The translations under genes were made by a program, and so were the position numbers. From Dentipellis sp. KUC8613 (taxonomy: Eukaryota > Basidiomycota > Agaricomycetes > Russulales > Hericiaceae), in contig NSJX01000012.1 of NCBI GenBank assembly GCA_002286715.1, forward strand, positions 124,001 to 188,000: a stretch of DNA of 64,000 nucleotides, in the 5' to 3' direction. Position 1 is the first letter of the stretch, and the number at the start of each line of letters is the position of its first letter. Below, in pieces: positions 11,713 through 22,547 of the stretch. The notes under the pieces were generated by a model. That model did no database searches, was not told the DNA's origin, and was given only the letters and a program-made list of their open reading frames with translations.

Positions 11713-12072
11713 ACGATGCTCAGGACGTGTCCTGTATATATACCCTCGCGGCAGGGTCCCATATTTCGTTTCTCGTGTCTGGATCCTGCATTTATTGATA
11801 TTTCTGTACTTATACGCTATCTGTAATGGCTCCTGTTGTGAATCACAGTCTTGGTTATCTCGGGAATCTCACTCGACATGGGATGAAACCCCTGGAAAGC
11901 AAAATGTATAATACGAGCGATATAGAATAATACACGGGGCTGAAGTCGTGCCAATACACCTCAGCGGCGCTTCGACTCCCGCCTGTCATCTCCCGGCGAA
12001 CGGTCCCTTCGCTTGCTAGAGACGGAAACCATATATCAACATTACAATTGTTGCCGTATGTACCAGTAGCAC
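11713..12072. other. Convergent intergenic region between ING gene and FIP1
   Basis: 360 bases between two convergent stop codons. It should contain both terminators; no ORF is supported. Confidence 0.5.
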
Positions 12073-14330
12073 TCACCGACCACCACGATCGTCAAAGTCA
12101 GCCAACGGAGTACTACTGCCCCGATCCTGGCCCCCGCCACCTCCTCCATAATCAAGCCCGTCAACCGCAGGCGCGTTATTATCGCGGTCCTTGTACTTGT
12201 TTTGGTTCCGCGGCCCAGTTGGTACATTAGGCGGCAGCGGCGATGCTGGGCGCACAGGCGCAATGGGGTGGCCTGCCATATATTCATCAGCAACTGTATG
12301 CGCCACACTAATATCCCGGCGTCTACATACCTCGTCCCCGTCCAACAAACCCGCCGCGGCCACCGCGCATGCCCATACCTGGGCCCATCCCAGGCCCCAT
12401 ACCGCGTCCCCGGTACGAGTTCGGTGTCCCTGCGCCACGGTTCGGCGCGCCGACGGGCACAGGCGTAGGTGCAACGGGGCCCTCCATGGCAGGGTACATC
12501 TGCTGCTGCATCGCATTCGGATCCTGGCACGAGCGCAGACGCAGACGAGACACCGATCAATTTCCGCCCTGCACGCACTACGGATGGATAGGTACGGCCC
12601 AGCTCACCTGCATCCCATAGTCCGACGGCATGCCCATGCCCATCCCGGGCTGCGGCCCGAAGCCCTCGCCCATGTTCTGCCCCATGTTCTGGTCGGGCGG
12701 CGCGTTCTGCTGCACGCCGACCCCGACGCCCACACCCACGCCCTGCGGGCCCGCGCCGTCCATGCCCATGTCCCCGCCCATGCCGACCATCATGGGCCCC
12801 ATCATCGGCTGCATGCCCATGTCGCCTGGGCCCATCATCCCGTTCACGTTCATGCCCGGCATCATCTGCCCCCCGCCGCCGTTCGACATCATTGCGGTCG
12901 CGCCGGTGAGCACCATCGTGCGGATCTCGGGCGGCAGCTGCGTGAGCTGGTCTTCAGGCATGCCGGCGAAGTTCTGCAATCCAGACATCAGCTCTCCCTG
13001 CTGTTCAGCAAATGTGAAACGTGAGGGGGGCACGCACCAAGACGTTCGCCTTGAGCACGTTCGCCAGATCCCCGACTTCCCGTCTCCGGTAGCAATATGC
13101 CTCCCAGCTGATCTCGTCGAACCCGTAGTTGAACCAGTCGCTGATATCAGCGCCAGGCCGCCTCCACATCTTGTCTGCCATGTTCGCCAGGTCGACCTCG
13201 AGTATGGAGCGTCCATCGAGCGTGCCGGGAGCGTCGAGGTTTATCGACGGGTGGCCAGGCGGCGCGGTGACGGGCGGGAGGGTGTTGGGGTCCGGTCCGT
13301 CATCGACTTTCGGCTGCGCCTGCTGGTCGGAAGATTGGGATGGCTCAGCGCTGGGGCTTGTGTGTGGAGGTTGGGAGGAGGATGGGGCGGATGGTGTGGG
13401 GAGGGAGGGTTGGGGCGTTTCGGAAGGTTTGGTAACACCGCCGCGCTCGCGGGGCGTATATTCGGTGGTGAGGGAAGGTGGTGGTGCGGCTGGATGTAAC
13501 GTCAACGATGCTTTTCTGGAAGAGGATAACGCGATACGAACGTTTCGTCGGTGTGAACGTCGTACTGGTATTGCGAGGCTGCGTCGGTCTGGTGGGTCTA
13601 GAGCCATGTTAGCTCTTCACGGGCAACTTCATGAAATGGGACGTGCCGTAAGTCAAGCGAGCGAGTCGGTGGCTCCATGATGAACTCGATATCCTGGTCA
13701 ACTAGTTAGAACTTTGCCAGCGCAAAAGAACCTTGAGTACTCGCGTCTTCTTCGTCGCTTTCATCTCCATTTTCATCCTCATCCTCTGCCTCGCCTTCGC
13801 CTTCAGCCTCTGCGTCGGCGGTCCCATTTTCTTGTACCTCTTCTTTGACGTCCATAGGCGTCCCATTTCCAGCGCTTTGCTCCTCCTTGACGGCAAGTGG
13901 GGTGAGCGGTGTTATTGGCTCACTCGAGGTTTCGTGTTTTCCGAACGGTATCCTAGCACACAACTCAGTCATCAGACGCATACAACAAATGTGAAAAGGG
14001 TGGACTCACTCTGGGACTAAACACAATCGCACCAGGACAAGTGTGAGCAATGCGCTGGTAATATTCCCGACGGACGTGTAGAATACAACGCGCCAAAGGC
14101 AAATGTACAAACGCCAAGCAAGGGCGTGTAGGGGTAAACAAACGACTTCTCACCGAGTTCCACCGTCTCTATCTTCGCCACTGGCTGCGCTTGGGGCGCG
14201 AGCGCGGGGGCGGGCGCTGGGACAGTCTCTGGCTCTGCCGAGCCGCCGTAGAGGAAGTCATCGTCGTCATCCCTGTATCGTCCGCATTTTCAGCATGGGT
14301 TCAGCAGTTCATTGACTAGGAAACACACAT
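12073..14330 (-). CDS. FIP1: Polyadenylation factor Fip1 homologue
   Basis: Subunit of the nuclear cleavage and polyadenylation factor that tethers poly(A) polymerase. The diagnostic Fip1 motif is WRRPGADISDWFNYGFDEIS with WEAYCYRRRE (about 13190-13080). It is preceded by an acidic region ending DIEFIMEPPTRSLDLR and followed by a Met/Gly/Pro-rich tail and RGRG repeats. Resolved exons: 14329-14330 (AT of the start codon, inferred), 14154-14272, 14010-14016 (7-nt microexon, inferred), an exon from 13952 down to about 13735, an exon of uncertain edges near 13630-13715, one ending at 13038, then 12608-13000, 12331-12523 and 12073-12293. The start reads MDDDDFLYGG after splicing, from ACCATG. The exon edges near 13530-13740 are the weakest part of the model. 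The last three exons sum to whole codons. Confidence 0.88.
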
Positions 14331-14780
14331 GGTGATAGGTCAAGTGGTGCTCTGCGTTGTCTTGCAGCAACGGCCTCTCTCCCTTACAAGACCGTCGGGT
14401 GGCAGAGCAACTTGCTCGTTCGGCCACCTTGGCGCCGGCCGTTTGAATCTCCACCACGTGGCTTTTGCACTCCGCCTCCGTTCCGTTGCTGCTCCTCCGT
14501 CTCCCCTCGGAGGCGAATGTAGAGCACGTATGTACGAAAGCCAGAAATTTCGGTTCAAATCCAGGCATTCAGCCATAGCTCATAGATATTCATATAATGG
14601 ACGCTTTCGACGCGATACACTCATCGCAAATAGAGACAGGGCTCATATACACTCACGAAGTCATACCTTCCTCATATTCATTGGCACACTTATGCATCCT
14701 ACCATGGATTAGACCAAATGCATTAGAGAGAGATGAGCGTGTAATATGGTGAATCGGAATAGGGTGCATTGCAGCACACA
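14331..14780. other. FIP1 promoter and 3' flank of uL10m
   Basis: 450 bases. A palindrome-like CCACGTGG at about 14453-14460 (E-box type, CACGTG core) lies about 125 bp upstream of the inferred FIP1 start. No supported ORF; open frames on the minus strand extend through it but begin at non-ATG codons or lack conservation-like composition. Confidence 0.45.
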
Positions 14781-15659
14781 TTATGGTGCACTCGGCTGCT
14801 CCCCCTGCTCCTCCTCCAGTCCCTTCTTCAGCCCTTCCAAAGTCCTCGCCAGCTTCCCTCCACTCGCCTCACTGAGCACCGCCGCAAGCTGCGTCGCGGG
14901 GCTGCTCAGCAACCCCACAATCTGCGCCCGGAGCGTGTCCAGCGTCGGCAGTTTCGCCACCTCAGCAACTCCGTCCGCCTTGAACACCCTCCCCTCGATC
15001 AGCGCGCCCATGAGCGACAACTCCGGGTCCAGCACGGGCCGCGTGCGCTTGGGGCGTCGGCCGGGGTTGGCAGGATCTGCGTTTTTCTCCTGCTCCAGAG
15101 CACGCAGCTCCTCGGGGGTTGGGGGTTTCTTCTTCGGGATGGTGCGGTCCAGCGTGCGCAGGATCGCGTTGAGCTGAGGCGGGTTCAACGCCGGGAAGGT
15201 CAGCACTGCGAGGCCGCCGTCGACTGTCCGCGAGATGTCTTCGCTCGTCTTCGCGTCCAGAGGTGCGAAGTCGCGCAGGGCGACACCGAAGATGGAGGTG
15301 CGGATGATGCTGAGCGTTGGCAGGCCTGGGATGTCCGCTGGAAGGGGGGCGGGGCCCGGCTTGGCTAGTGACGGGGGCGGGGTGACGTGGCGCGCCGCTG
15401 CCTTCATGATCTCCTTCCGGAGCTTGATGAGGTTGGGTACGGAGAAGTGTTTGTGCTGGAGGAAGATGAGGGGGGAGTCCTTGCTGGTCTCGAAGAGACG
15501 CAGGTACTGGTGGTACCGGAACGTCTTCTTCTCCGAGTATACTCGGGGCACGGGCTTGTGGGAGTAGACCTTGGGAGGCTTGACGGAGACGACATAGGAG
15601 CGGGCCTGCTGCCTGAGAGCTGCTGAGCAGCTCGCTGTAGGTGGGCGTACAGACAGCAT
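14781..15659 (-). CDS. MRPL11: Mitochondrial large-subunit ribosomal protein uL10m
   Basis: Component of the mitoribosomal stalk base. Single exon, 292 residues from the ATG at 15659, which gives MLSVRPPTASCSAALRQQ, an Arg/Ser/Ala-rich amphipathic presequence ending near RSYVVS, as expected for matrix import. The frame is open further upstream to 15758 but has no ATG, so 15659 is the best start. The uL10-like body includes KVYSHKPVPRVYSEKKTFRY, FLQHKHFSVPNLIKLRKEIM and a later segment LMGALIEGRVFKADGVAEVA. The C-terminus is Glu-rich. The stop codon of BMT5 lies 140 bases upstream on the same strand. Confidence 0.82.
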   Translation of the reverse strand: MLSVRPPTASCSAALRQQARSYVVSVKPPKVYSHKPVPRVYSEKKTFRYHQYLRLFETSKDSPLIFLQHKHFSVPNLIKLRKEIMKAAARHVTPPPSLAKPGPAPLPADIPGLPTLSIIRTSIFGVALRDFAPLDAKTSEDISRTVDGGLAVLTFPALNPPQLNAILRTLDRTIPKKKPPTPEELRALEQEKNADPANPGRRPKRTRPVLDPELSLMGALIEGRVFKADGVAEVAKLPTLDTLRAQIVGLLSSPATQLAAVLSEASGGKLARTLEGLKKGLEEEQGEQPSAP

Positions 15660-15798
15660 TGAAGGCAGAAAAATTGGAAGTCCGCCCCGACGCGTCGCCT
15701 TTGGCTGCGACGCGTTCTGCCCCGGCGCCCTGGCTCTCGTCGGGATGTCGCAGAGCACTCAGTCCATCGCGCAGTGTACAATATGTACTTCAAGCTTT

Positions 15799-16854
15799 CT
15801 ATTCCGTCTCTTTTATGTCTTTGAGGTAGAACTCCCAAGTACGGTCCTCTCCCCCCTCGCCTGTCTTGCCCTGCCCGTGTGCTCGCTCTCCTTTCGTCAT
15901 ACGGTGCTCGTAACCCTTCCAGTCGCTCCTTCGGAAAACAAAGGACCTTAGCAGGGTGAAGTGAGGGTTTGGTGATTCATGCGCCGACTGTGGTGGGGGC
16001 GGGTTCTTCGCCAGCCGCGGAACGTCCCTAGACAGCCGCGTTATATCAGCTTCTCAAGGATTGCTAGAGCTTCTCTTACCATTGCGTATATGGAACGACG
16101 TTTCGCAGTGTTATCAGAATGGTCCCTCGAGTGGCCGTAGTTTCTGACGAGATGTCCTCGACGTCACTCTTCCCTTCATCCTCATCTTCATCATCTTCGG
16201 CCTTCCGCTTCTTCCTCCGCGAGGGCGCGATGTCTGGAACAGCACCTGTCTCCAGGTGACCCGCAGCAGAACGCAAGAAGCCCAGGATCAGAACTTGATT
16301 CGACAAGATGTTTCTGTTCTGGTCAGCGATGCCCTTTCCTTTCGAGCGCTTGTTCCCGTCAGGTCTTCTACGAGAAAATGTAAGGTCGACTCACCTGCAT
16401 GGGGGAAATTCCATGCTATTCGGTCGAATGTCTTGCCCTTGAGAGCCGTAGTTTTATGCAGTGCCCTGGCATCAACACCGAAGAGGACATGCACACCCTT
16501 TTCTCTCAAAGCCCGCACATTCTTTTTCGCGTCCGGGTACTTGAAGAAGCACTCGTCCTTAGAGTCGTACGCCGTCGCATATACATTCTGTGGGGGCAGA
16601 TGTTCAAGAGTTGACGGAGGCGACAGAGCCAGAGCATGTGCAAACGAAAAGTTCCCTTCTCCGACCAGCAGGATTTTATCCGTCGGACGAAACGGAATAG
16701 TCGAGCGTAGAGGCGTAGCTCTCTCCTTGCCCTTCGTCTTCTTGCCCTTCTGCTCCGCTACCTGCTCTGCATGCTTGATTTCCTGCTTCTTCTTGAGCCT
16801 GGCCTGCTGGGACGAGAGCGCCGTCTTGAGCGATGCTTTTTTGCCCTTGGCCAT
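15799..16854 (-). CDS. BMT5: 25S rRNA (uridine-N3)-methyltransferase, BMT5/DUF2431 family
   Basis: Nucleolar Rossmann-like SAM-dependent methyltransferase that in yeast makes m3U2634 of 25S rRNA. Three exons: 16395-16854, 16080-16338 and 15799-16027, 315 residues. The first ATG, at 16854, gives MAKGKKASLKTALSSQQ, a basic N-terminus suited to nucleolar targeting; the frame continues upstream only through a TTG codon. The SAM-binding signature is DKILLVGEGNFSFAHAL; then FDRIAWNFPHAGKGIADQNR and NILSNQVLILGFLRSA follow, the last two spanning intron 1, matching the family order closely. An acidic, basic-patched insert (KKRKAEDDEDEDEG) precedes TLRNVVPYTQW. The last exon ends with WEFYLKD near the stop. 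It shares a 193-bp divergent promoter with RAMP4. Confidence 0.9.
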
Positions 16855-17047
16855 GCGGGGCAATCTGAGATTGCGAGTCAGTCAGTGTGCGCGTGTTAGA
16901 AACGGAAGCCGTTGGTACATAGCGCCAAACAAACGGCTAGCGTGGCGAACCCGCATCCTGCCACGTCCATATAGCATATTCATTCCTCTCTTATATCGGC
17001 CCATCTGCTGTCTGTCATTCTTTATTCCCGCACGAGCATAACCCACC

Positions 17048-17347
17048 ATGGTGAGCGCCCATGTTTAATTTGACTGTTTTCAAGCGTGCTGACCAGCTCT
17101 AGCCTACCGAACACGAAATCCGCCTTAGGAACAGCCAGTTCGCGAATAAGGCTCGCGCGGGCAAAAACCCCGTCAACCCCTCGCGGAAGGAGAAGTTGGC
17201 AAAACAGTCGCCAGTCGGCCTCTGGGCACTGGGCCTTATCCTGTTCGTTGTGGTCGGAGGAGGTGCGCAGTCTTTGCTTCTGCGCAATTGCGTATCTCAC
17301 ACCTCCGCACAGTCGTCTTCGAGCTCGTGCGATTGCTGTTCCTGTAA
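17048..17347 (+). CDS. YSY6: Ribosome-associated ER membrane protein RAMP4/Ysy6
   Basis: Tail-anchored ER protein bound to the Sec61 translocon, which helps membrane-protein stability under stress. Exons 17048-17050 (the ATG alone), 17103-17262 and 17313-17347 give exactly 65 residues, the length of yeast Ysy6. The protein starts MPTEHEIRLRNSQFANKARA, has a basic cytosolic part with NPSRKEKL, then a single hydrophobic helix near VGLWALGLILFVVVGGVV and ends with FELVRLLFL. The first coding exon is only the start codon, followed by a 52-nt intron ending TCTAG. BMT5 is divergent upstream and Hat2 convergent downstream. Confidence 0.92.
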
Positions 17348-17511
17348 AACTACAGATAGGCTGCATGGCATGGTTGCTTGATCTTATTTTGCTCGTTGCA
17401 TCCGGTGTGTAGGAGTGCATCCGGGTCCAAAACTGTACATTATCCCATCGCTCTGGATATTTATTCGCATCCACCGTACGCTAATCAACGCAAGAAGCTT
17501 CGCTCGCCTTC

Positions 17512-19426
17512 TCATGTCTCCTCCACGTCCCCGCCCGAAACACTCACGCTTGCGCTCATGCTCATGCTCTGTGTCCCGCTTCCCCCAGCACTGCGCGCCC
17601 TCGAAGGACCCGCCTGTGCATTTGTGCTCTCAACGCCCTCCATCGCGTCATTCTCCAGCTCCTTCTCGTCCACTGCCACGGCGTCCATCGCCCAGACCCG
17701 CATCGTGGGCTGCCACACCATCACAACGTTGTCCTCCGACGTGCTGACGGCAGTCCACACCTCGCTCTCTCCCGGCGCCCAGCAGAAGTCGGTCGGACGT
17801 GCGGTGTGGCCTGAAAAGACGTAAGCTCCAGCATGCTGTGCTAGTGTAAAGCGGGTAACGTACCTCCGTGAATGAACATCAGCTCCGGAGGACCGTCTTC
17901 CTGGTCGTCTGGCGTCTGCTCCTGTCCGATCTGGGCCAAATCCCAGATGTTAATGCGTCGATCACTCGATGCGGACGCGAAGACCGTCGCGTTGTTGGGC
18001 GACCAGGCGAGGTGGAGCACCTCGTCGACATGGGATTCGAATGTATGCAGGCGTTTGCCGGGTGTTCGGATGTCGTGCAGCACGACGGTCTATGGTAATC
18101 GTTAGCGTGATATTGTGAGAGTGTAGGCATGGGCTGACCCTATCAGCGCTACCTGTGAGCAGCAGGTGTTCGGTTGCGGGGTTGAATGCGACTGCGAGGA
18201 TCTCTTGCTCGTGAGCCTTGATGGACGATGTAGACTGCTTTTGCCGCGTATCCCACCTGAAACGACTTGAATATCACTAGGCCTACCCCGTGTATAAGAG
18301 ACTTACAGTTTGAGCATGCAGTCGTCACCAACACTGGCAAACACGTTCTCCTTCGTCGCGTGCCAATCCACATCCTGAAACAGGTTAGCAGAGTTTCGAG
18401 TCTCAAAAGGCGACGATGACGTACTCCGACAACGGAGGTATGCTCGTCGAAGACGTTCAGTGGCTCGACCGATGGGCTTGCCTTGTTGTAGGCATTGATG
18501 TCCCTAGGAGAGCATAAGTCGGCGAGACTCACGATACGGACGGGGTACGAGCGTACCAATGGCAAATAGTCTTATCTTCCGAAGCACCAAGAATATGACC
18601 TGCCTTGTTGGGATTCCATGCCAAACCGAATCTGTCCGACGTCAGCCCTACTGTACCACGGCTCAGAGAACAAGGAGGACTCACCCCTCCTTCGTCTGCC
18701 CCACAAGCCTGATATCCGGCTTACAGACGCCACCGCGCTCCGGCTCGCTCGAATGCTTCGTCCGGTCAAATATATACACCTCCCCAGAGACCGACTTCGT
18801 GGCAATCAAGTCGGGGTTCTGGGGCATGTAGCGCGCGCGATTGACCTCGCCGGCATGGTTGATGCGCTGAATGATTTGGATGCGCGGCTGCGGCGGGATG
18901 GTGTGGCCCCCGAGCTCGCCGCGGTCGTCGTCGTAGTTGCTGCGGTCGAGCGTGTCGGCACCGGGGCCCTCGCGCTTCGGAATGTTGACGGTGGCAATCT
19001 GGAGATAGTCCTGCGCTTGGCCGGAGGTGTGGGTGCCGAGAAGCAGTCGGTGGGTAGTGTATGGCTTGTTGGCAGGTCTGCAATGAATGAGGGTCAGGAC
19101 TTCGGTAGGATCTTGAGACGAGAGTGCGCACGATTCTTTGTCGGGGAACCATTGGCAGGTGAGACTTGGCCAGTCAAGTGCGTGGGTGATCACCATGTCA
19201 TACAGGTACGGCGCGTTCTTTTTCCTGGAATGCGCGACATGAATGGACTGAAAACGCACAGAACAGACTATATTGAACGCTTACCATGTTTTGTATTCCT
19301 AGATACAATGTACAACGTTCAGACCCAAGACCAACACGCCGAGTGCAGTATACATACTTCATTGATGAGTTTGTTCTCCTCCTCGGCATCCTCAAAGTCC
19401 TCGTCATCTACGACAGTGGGTTTCAT
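17512..19426 (-). CDS. WD40 histone chaperone Hat2/RBBP4 (Msi1) type
   Basis: Seven-bladed WD40 protein that binds histones H3/H4 as a subunit of histone acetyltransferase B, CAF-1, or related chromatin complexes in the nucleus. The start at 19426 gives MKPTVVDDEDFEDAEEE, then the RBBP4 N-terminal helix region ([21 protein letters not shown] in sequence order, shown in parts). WD repeats carry SVSGEVYIFD, GLAWNPNKAGHILGASEDKT, DVDWHATKENVFASVGDD, AVAFNPATEHLLLTGSADRT and LAWSPNNATVFASASSDRR. The C-terminus ends with a Ser/Val-rich, Glu-containing tail near 17512. At least six introns split the gene. Several paralogues (Hat2, Msi1, RbAp48-like) share this layout, so the complex assignment is open. 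Downstream, RAMP4 is convergent. Confidence 0.9.
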
Positions 19427-19777
19427 GATGATACTTCAACGGTGTGGAAAGAAACGGTATCCGGGTGTCACGAAAAGAGGTGGGCACTTTGTGCAAGATG
19501 AGGGAATGAAGCAACACCGTCCGACGCGATGAAGTCGACGCGTCAAGCGCGTTCGGCGCCAATTTCCTTTCTCACGAGCGGGACCTCCCAAAAAATCACG
19601 AAGTTTGCACAGTCGACATAAATCCATGATCCCCAGTGCACCTGACACAGATGCAAAGCGGCGCGGGTAGACCACAGGAGGTGTAAGTGGATGGTATTAA
19701 TACTAGAGCACCGAGTGTCTGCCAGTCCTCAAGAATGTTCTATATTAATATGGTGAAGTGCGGAGGGTGACACGCGA
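19427..19777. other. Hat2 promoter and 3' flank of ATP synthase subunit e
   Basis: 351 bases with no supported gene. AT-rich tract at about 19690-19760. Confidence 0.5.
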
Positions 19778-20367
19778 CTACTTCGACTCGGACTCCCACT
19801 TGGCAATGAGCTTCTCGAGGTCGAATCGAGGATCTTCGGGGTCGGTCACGACTGGTGAAGAGGAGAGCAGTCAGCATGCAAGTAGCGCAAGAGTAGAGTG
19901 GTTTCGCAGGGAGCGACAAGTCAAGGGGCCGAGTGACACCCCATACGCGCAGTCATTAAACGAGATGACAAACGACCCAGCAGGTAGGAGACGTGTATGT
20001 CGAACGTGCAATGTGACGCAACCTCCGAATCCAGCCGTGACCACAGACGAACGGAAAGGAGGGGGTGTCGAGCTAGAAACCAGGAATGCAAGCACTCACC
20101 ACCATCCTTGCCACCCTCCTGCTTCTTCTTCCACGCCTCCTTCGCCTGCGCGATCAGAGTCTCCCGCTCGTGCACGGCATGACGCGTCTTGTCCTCGTCG
20201 TGTGCTTTTTGTAGTGTCCGACGGTGGGCGATGCCGTAGAAGACGCCAGACAGGAGAGCGGTCCACCGGACAACCTGCACAAACCCGGCACATATCAGCC
20301 CACCCGAAGCCTAAGCGTTGACAGGAGATGCGATGCGCAGACGCACGTTAACAGTAGAGGAGGCCAT
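19778..20367 (-). CDS. ATP21: Mitochondrial ATP synthase subunit e
   Basis: Small inner-membrane subunit required for F1Fo ATP synthase dimerisation and crista shape. Exons 20347-20367, 20100-20274 and 19778-19851 give 89 residues, right for the family. The start reads MASSTVN, then VVRWTALLSGVFYGIAHRRT, a membrane helix containing the SGVFYGIAH segment with the GxxxG-like motif region, followed by a charged helix rich in Lys/Glu (AKEAWKKKQEGG). The C-terminus after the last intron is DPEDPRFDLEKLIAKWESESK. All introns have GT...AG ends. Confidence 0.9.
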
Positions 20368-21033
20368 ATCGTATTGCCCTTTTCTATCGACCGGTCAAAA
20401 GGAAGGTCGAGAGCAATGAATGCGGCTAAAGACGCGAGAAAATGCCATAACAGCACGGCCTGGTGAGTCCACCCAGCAACAGATAGCAACAGCTAGAGAA
20501 CATACCGGGGAGGGGTAAGAGGATGATTTGTGGTAGGCGTGAGTTGGCTCAACACGGGCAATACGGGAGTTGTCGGCCGGCAACGTTGCTGACATAATTT
20601 CAGAGACCTGTCCCGGCCTTGGCCAGAAACTCTCCTTCAAACCTCGACGTACTCACTGGACACCCAGTCTTATAGACGATATGCCTTTTCTGCGCATGCG
20701 ATGAATAAATGCAAGCTGCGAAAGGTTGGAAGCATACAGTTTCAGTAATTCAGAATCATCCAGCGTTCGCATCTTTATCTCGGTTGCATCTGGCGTTCCA
20801 AAATCATGACTCGGGCTGGGCGACGCAAGAACCTGAGGCCAGGATTGCGCACTTCTCATCCACTGTGAGACTAACCTCCACCGACGATGTGAACTTCATG
20901 GGCGAATATAGCCCACGGCGCCCTTTAGCAATGCGGAAGCCCGAAGACCGAATCACGAGCCTCATGAGCACTTCATAGGAGTCAAGGAATCCATATCTAA
21001 CGCCAACGACGCTATCTATCAATAACCTCCACC
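20368..21033. other. Divergent promoter between ATP synthase subunit e and Gfa-like gene
   Basis: 666 bases. No supported ORF on either strand; short open frames differ in codon character from neighbours. Confidence 0.5.
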
Positions 21034-21560
21034 ATGTCGGCCCCAATCTCGCCAGAAGAGCCTCTGAGAGGCGGCTGCTTTTGCGGTGCAGTTTCGTATG
21101 CCCTATCGGCCCCGCCAGTCCTGCGCGCATACTGTCATTGCACCCAGTGCCAGCGGCTCAATGGTATGCAGAGCCGGCGAAGAGATGCACCGTGTTATTG
21201 ACACAACCCCGCTTAGCCTGCCCATTCATAGCCACAATCCATTTCAGCACACCAACCTTTGCCTGGACGCATGCCGAGCCGCACGAGAACCACTTGGACG
21301 CCTTCATAAATCCCACCAAACCTTGGAAAACACGGTTCCGATGCAAGATTTGCGGATGCACCGTTGCTTCCTTCAATTCCAAGGCGAACAAAGTTAGCAT
21401 ATGGGGCACGCAGCTCGAAAGAGACGACGCAGGCAAGATCAAGAGATGGGACATCGTGAAACCCACTGCTCACGTCTTCTACGAGACTCGCACGTTGGAC
21501 GTTAACGACGGCTTAGGGAAATGGACGGGGTATGAAGGACAATCGATGCAGATTATATAG
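21034..21560 (+). CDS. Gfa/CENP-V-like zinc-binding protein
   Basis: Member of the glutathione-dependent formaldehyde-activating (GFA, also called CENP-V) family, a small beta-sheet fold with structural zinc; most fungal members have no proven substrate. Exons 21034-21163 and 21217-21560; 157 residues. The family cysteine pattern is clear: GGCFCGAVSY, then YCHCTQCQRLN at the exon junction, then FRCKICGCTVASF. The ATG at 21034 is in a good context (CTCCACCATG). The intron is 53 nt. Glutathione dependence cannot be inferred from the motif alone. Confidence 0.85.
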
Positions 21561-21735
21561 AATCACAATCACCAGCATTCGAAATTAGGTATTGTAGTAG
21601 CGGGTCCGTATTATGTAGTCGTTACCACTTCAACATGACGACGGAAGAAGTTCGAAAGGTATTAAACAGTTCGTCGTATGAAAAGGTCCGCGTCAAAGTT
21701 CGTAAGAAAGTCCATCATCAAGTCATGAAGAATGA

Positions 21736-22547
21736 TCAATCGCAGTTGAAGTAGTTGCCAGGAATGACCGCCGGGCAACCTTGAGTATCTGTCATGGAAC
21801 ATGTGAGTTTGGGCAAGCGGGCGTTCAAGAAAGTTACATACCCTTGTTGGTGGGGCAATCGGCAGCATCGTCGCAGCACTTGATGCATGCACGGTTGTCA
21901 GAGGGTTCGACGAGCTCAACATAGTGGTTGTATCTAGGGGTGCGCGTCAGTATGAAGGCGCTATGCACTGAAGCAATACAAACGTACCCGAGGCAGACGG
22001 AACCCTGGGGGTTACCCTGACCGCCGGCTCCACCACTGGAGTCGTACTGGCCTCCACCATCATCGGGGTTCAAACGGGTTAGGTGACTCGGCCTGATGCA
22101 GCCGGTAACTGAAGGAAAGGAACTTTTGTCAACGCGAGCCCATTGCATTTGATGTATTCAATTACTTACCCTGGGCGTAACGCCCACCGTTCTTTCCATT
22201 GCCGGTCTTGAAAGCGATGTTGGACCAGAAATCGGCCGGAAGCTGGCCCTGCTTGCTATCATAACGCCCATCGGGCGTGCAGTAGGTCTTCATGCCTCCG
22301 GGATGTTCACTGTCGCCGATGTCGGTATGCGGATCACGGGGCATGATCATGCTGGTCAAGACAGTCAGTAAAAATTCTACCGCAGAGACAGACCGTCAAC
22401 GTACCAATGCTTGTCTGCACTCGTGACGTACACAATGTTGTCGACCGCAGCGCGGGCAACAACATCACGAACATCAGGTCCGCTGGGAGAGGCGAACGTG
22501 GAGAGGGCAGAGCCGACAACTAGGCAAGCGAGAATACCGCGGAACAT
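21736..22547 (-). CDS. Secreted small cysteine-rich protein (basidiomycete family, function unknown)
   Basis: Predicted secreted protein, 196 residues. Exons: 22405-22547, 22170-22351, 21988-22108, 21842-21933 and 21736-21788, all frames consistent. The N-terminus MFRGILACLVVGSALSTFA is a signal peptide. The mature part contains DKHCMIMPRDPHT, MKTYCTPDGRYDSKQG, GGRYAQ then VTGCIRPS, a Gly-rich segment (YDSSGGAGGQGNPQG), then VCLGY, RACIKCCDDAADCPTNKGDT and QGCPAVIPGNYFNC near the end: about nine cysteines, likely all disulphide-bonded. I recall similar proteins across agaricomycetes, but not a proven function. Effector, surface or wall roles are only possibilities. A strong TATA box lies 79 bp upstream. 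Confidence 0.85.

Noticed and set aside
12578..13499. Long opposite-strand frames over the FIP1 Met/Gly-rich tail
   Set aside because: These are shadows of a GC-rich, low-complexity coding exon; the reverse strand encodes the Fip1 motif.
14548..14560. tRNA-like B box (GGTTCAAATCC)
   Set aside because: No matching A box, acceptor stem or anticodon arm could be folded around it; it lies in the FIP1 upstream region.
16255..17041. 261-codon plus-strand frame over BMT5
   Set aside because: Antisense shadow of the BMT5 exons, whose own frame shows the full GEGNFSF methyltransferase motif.
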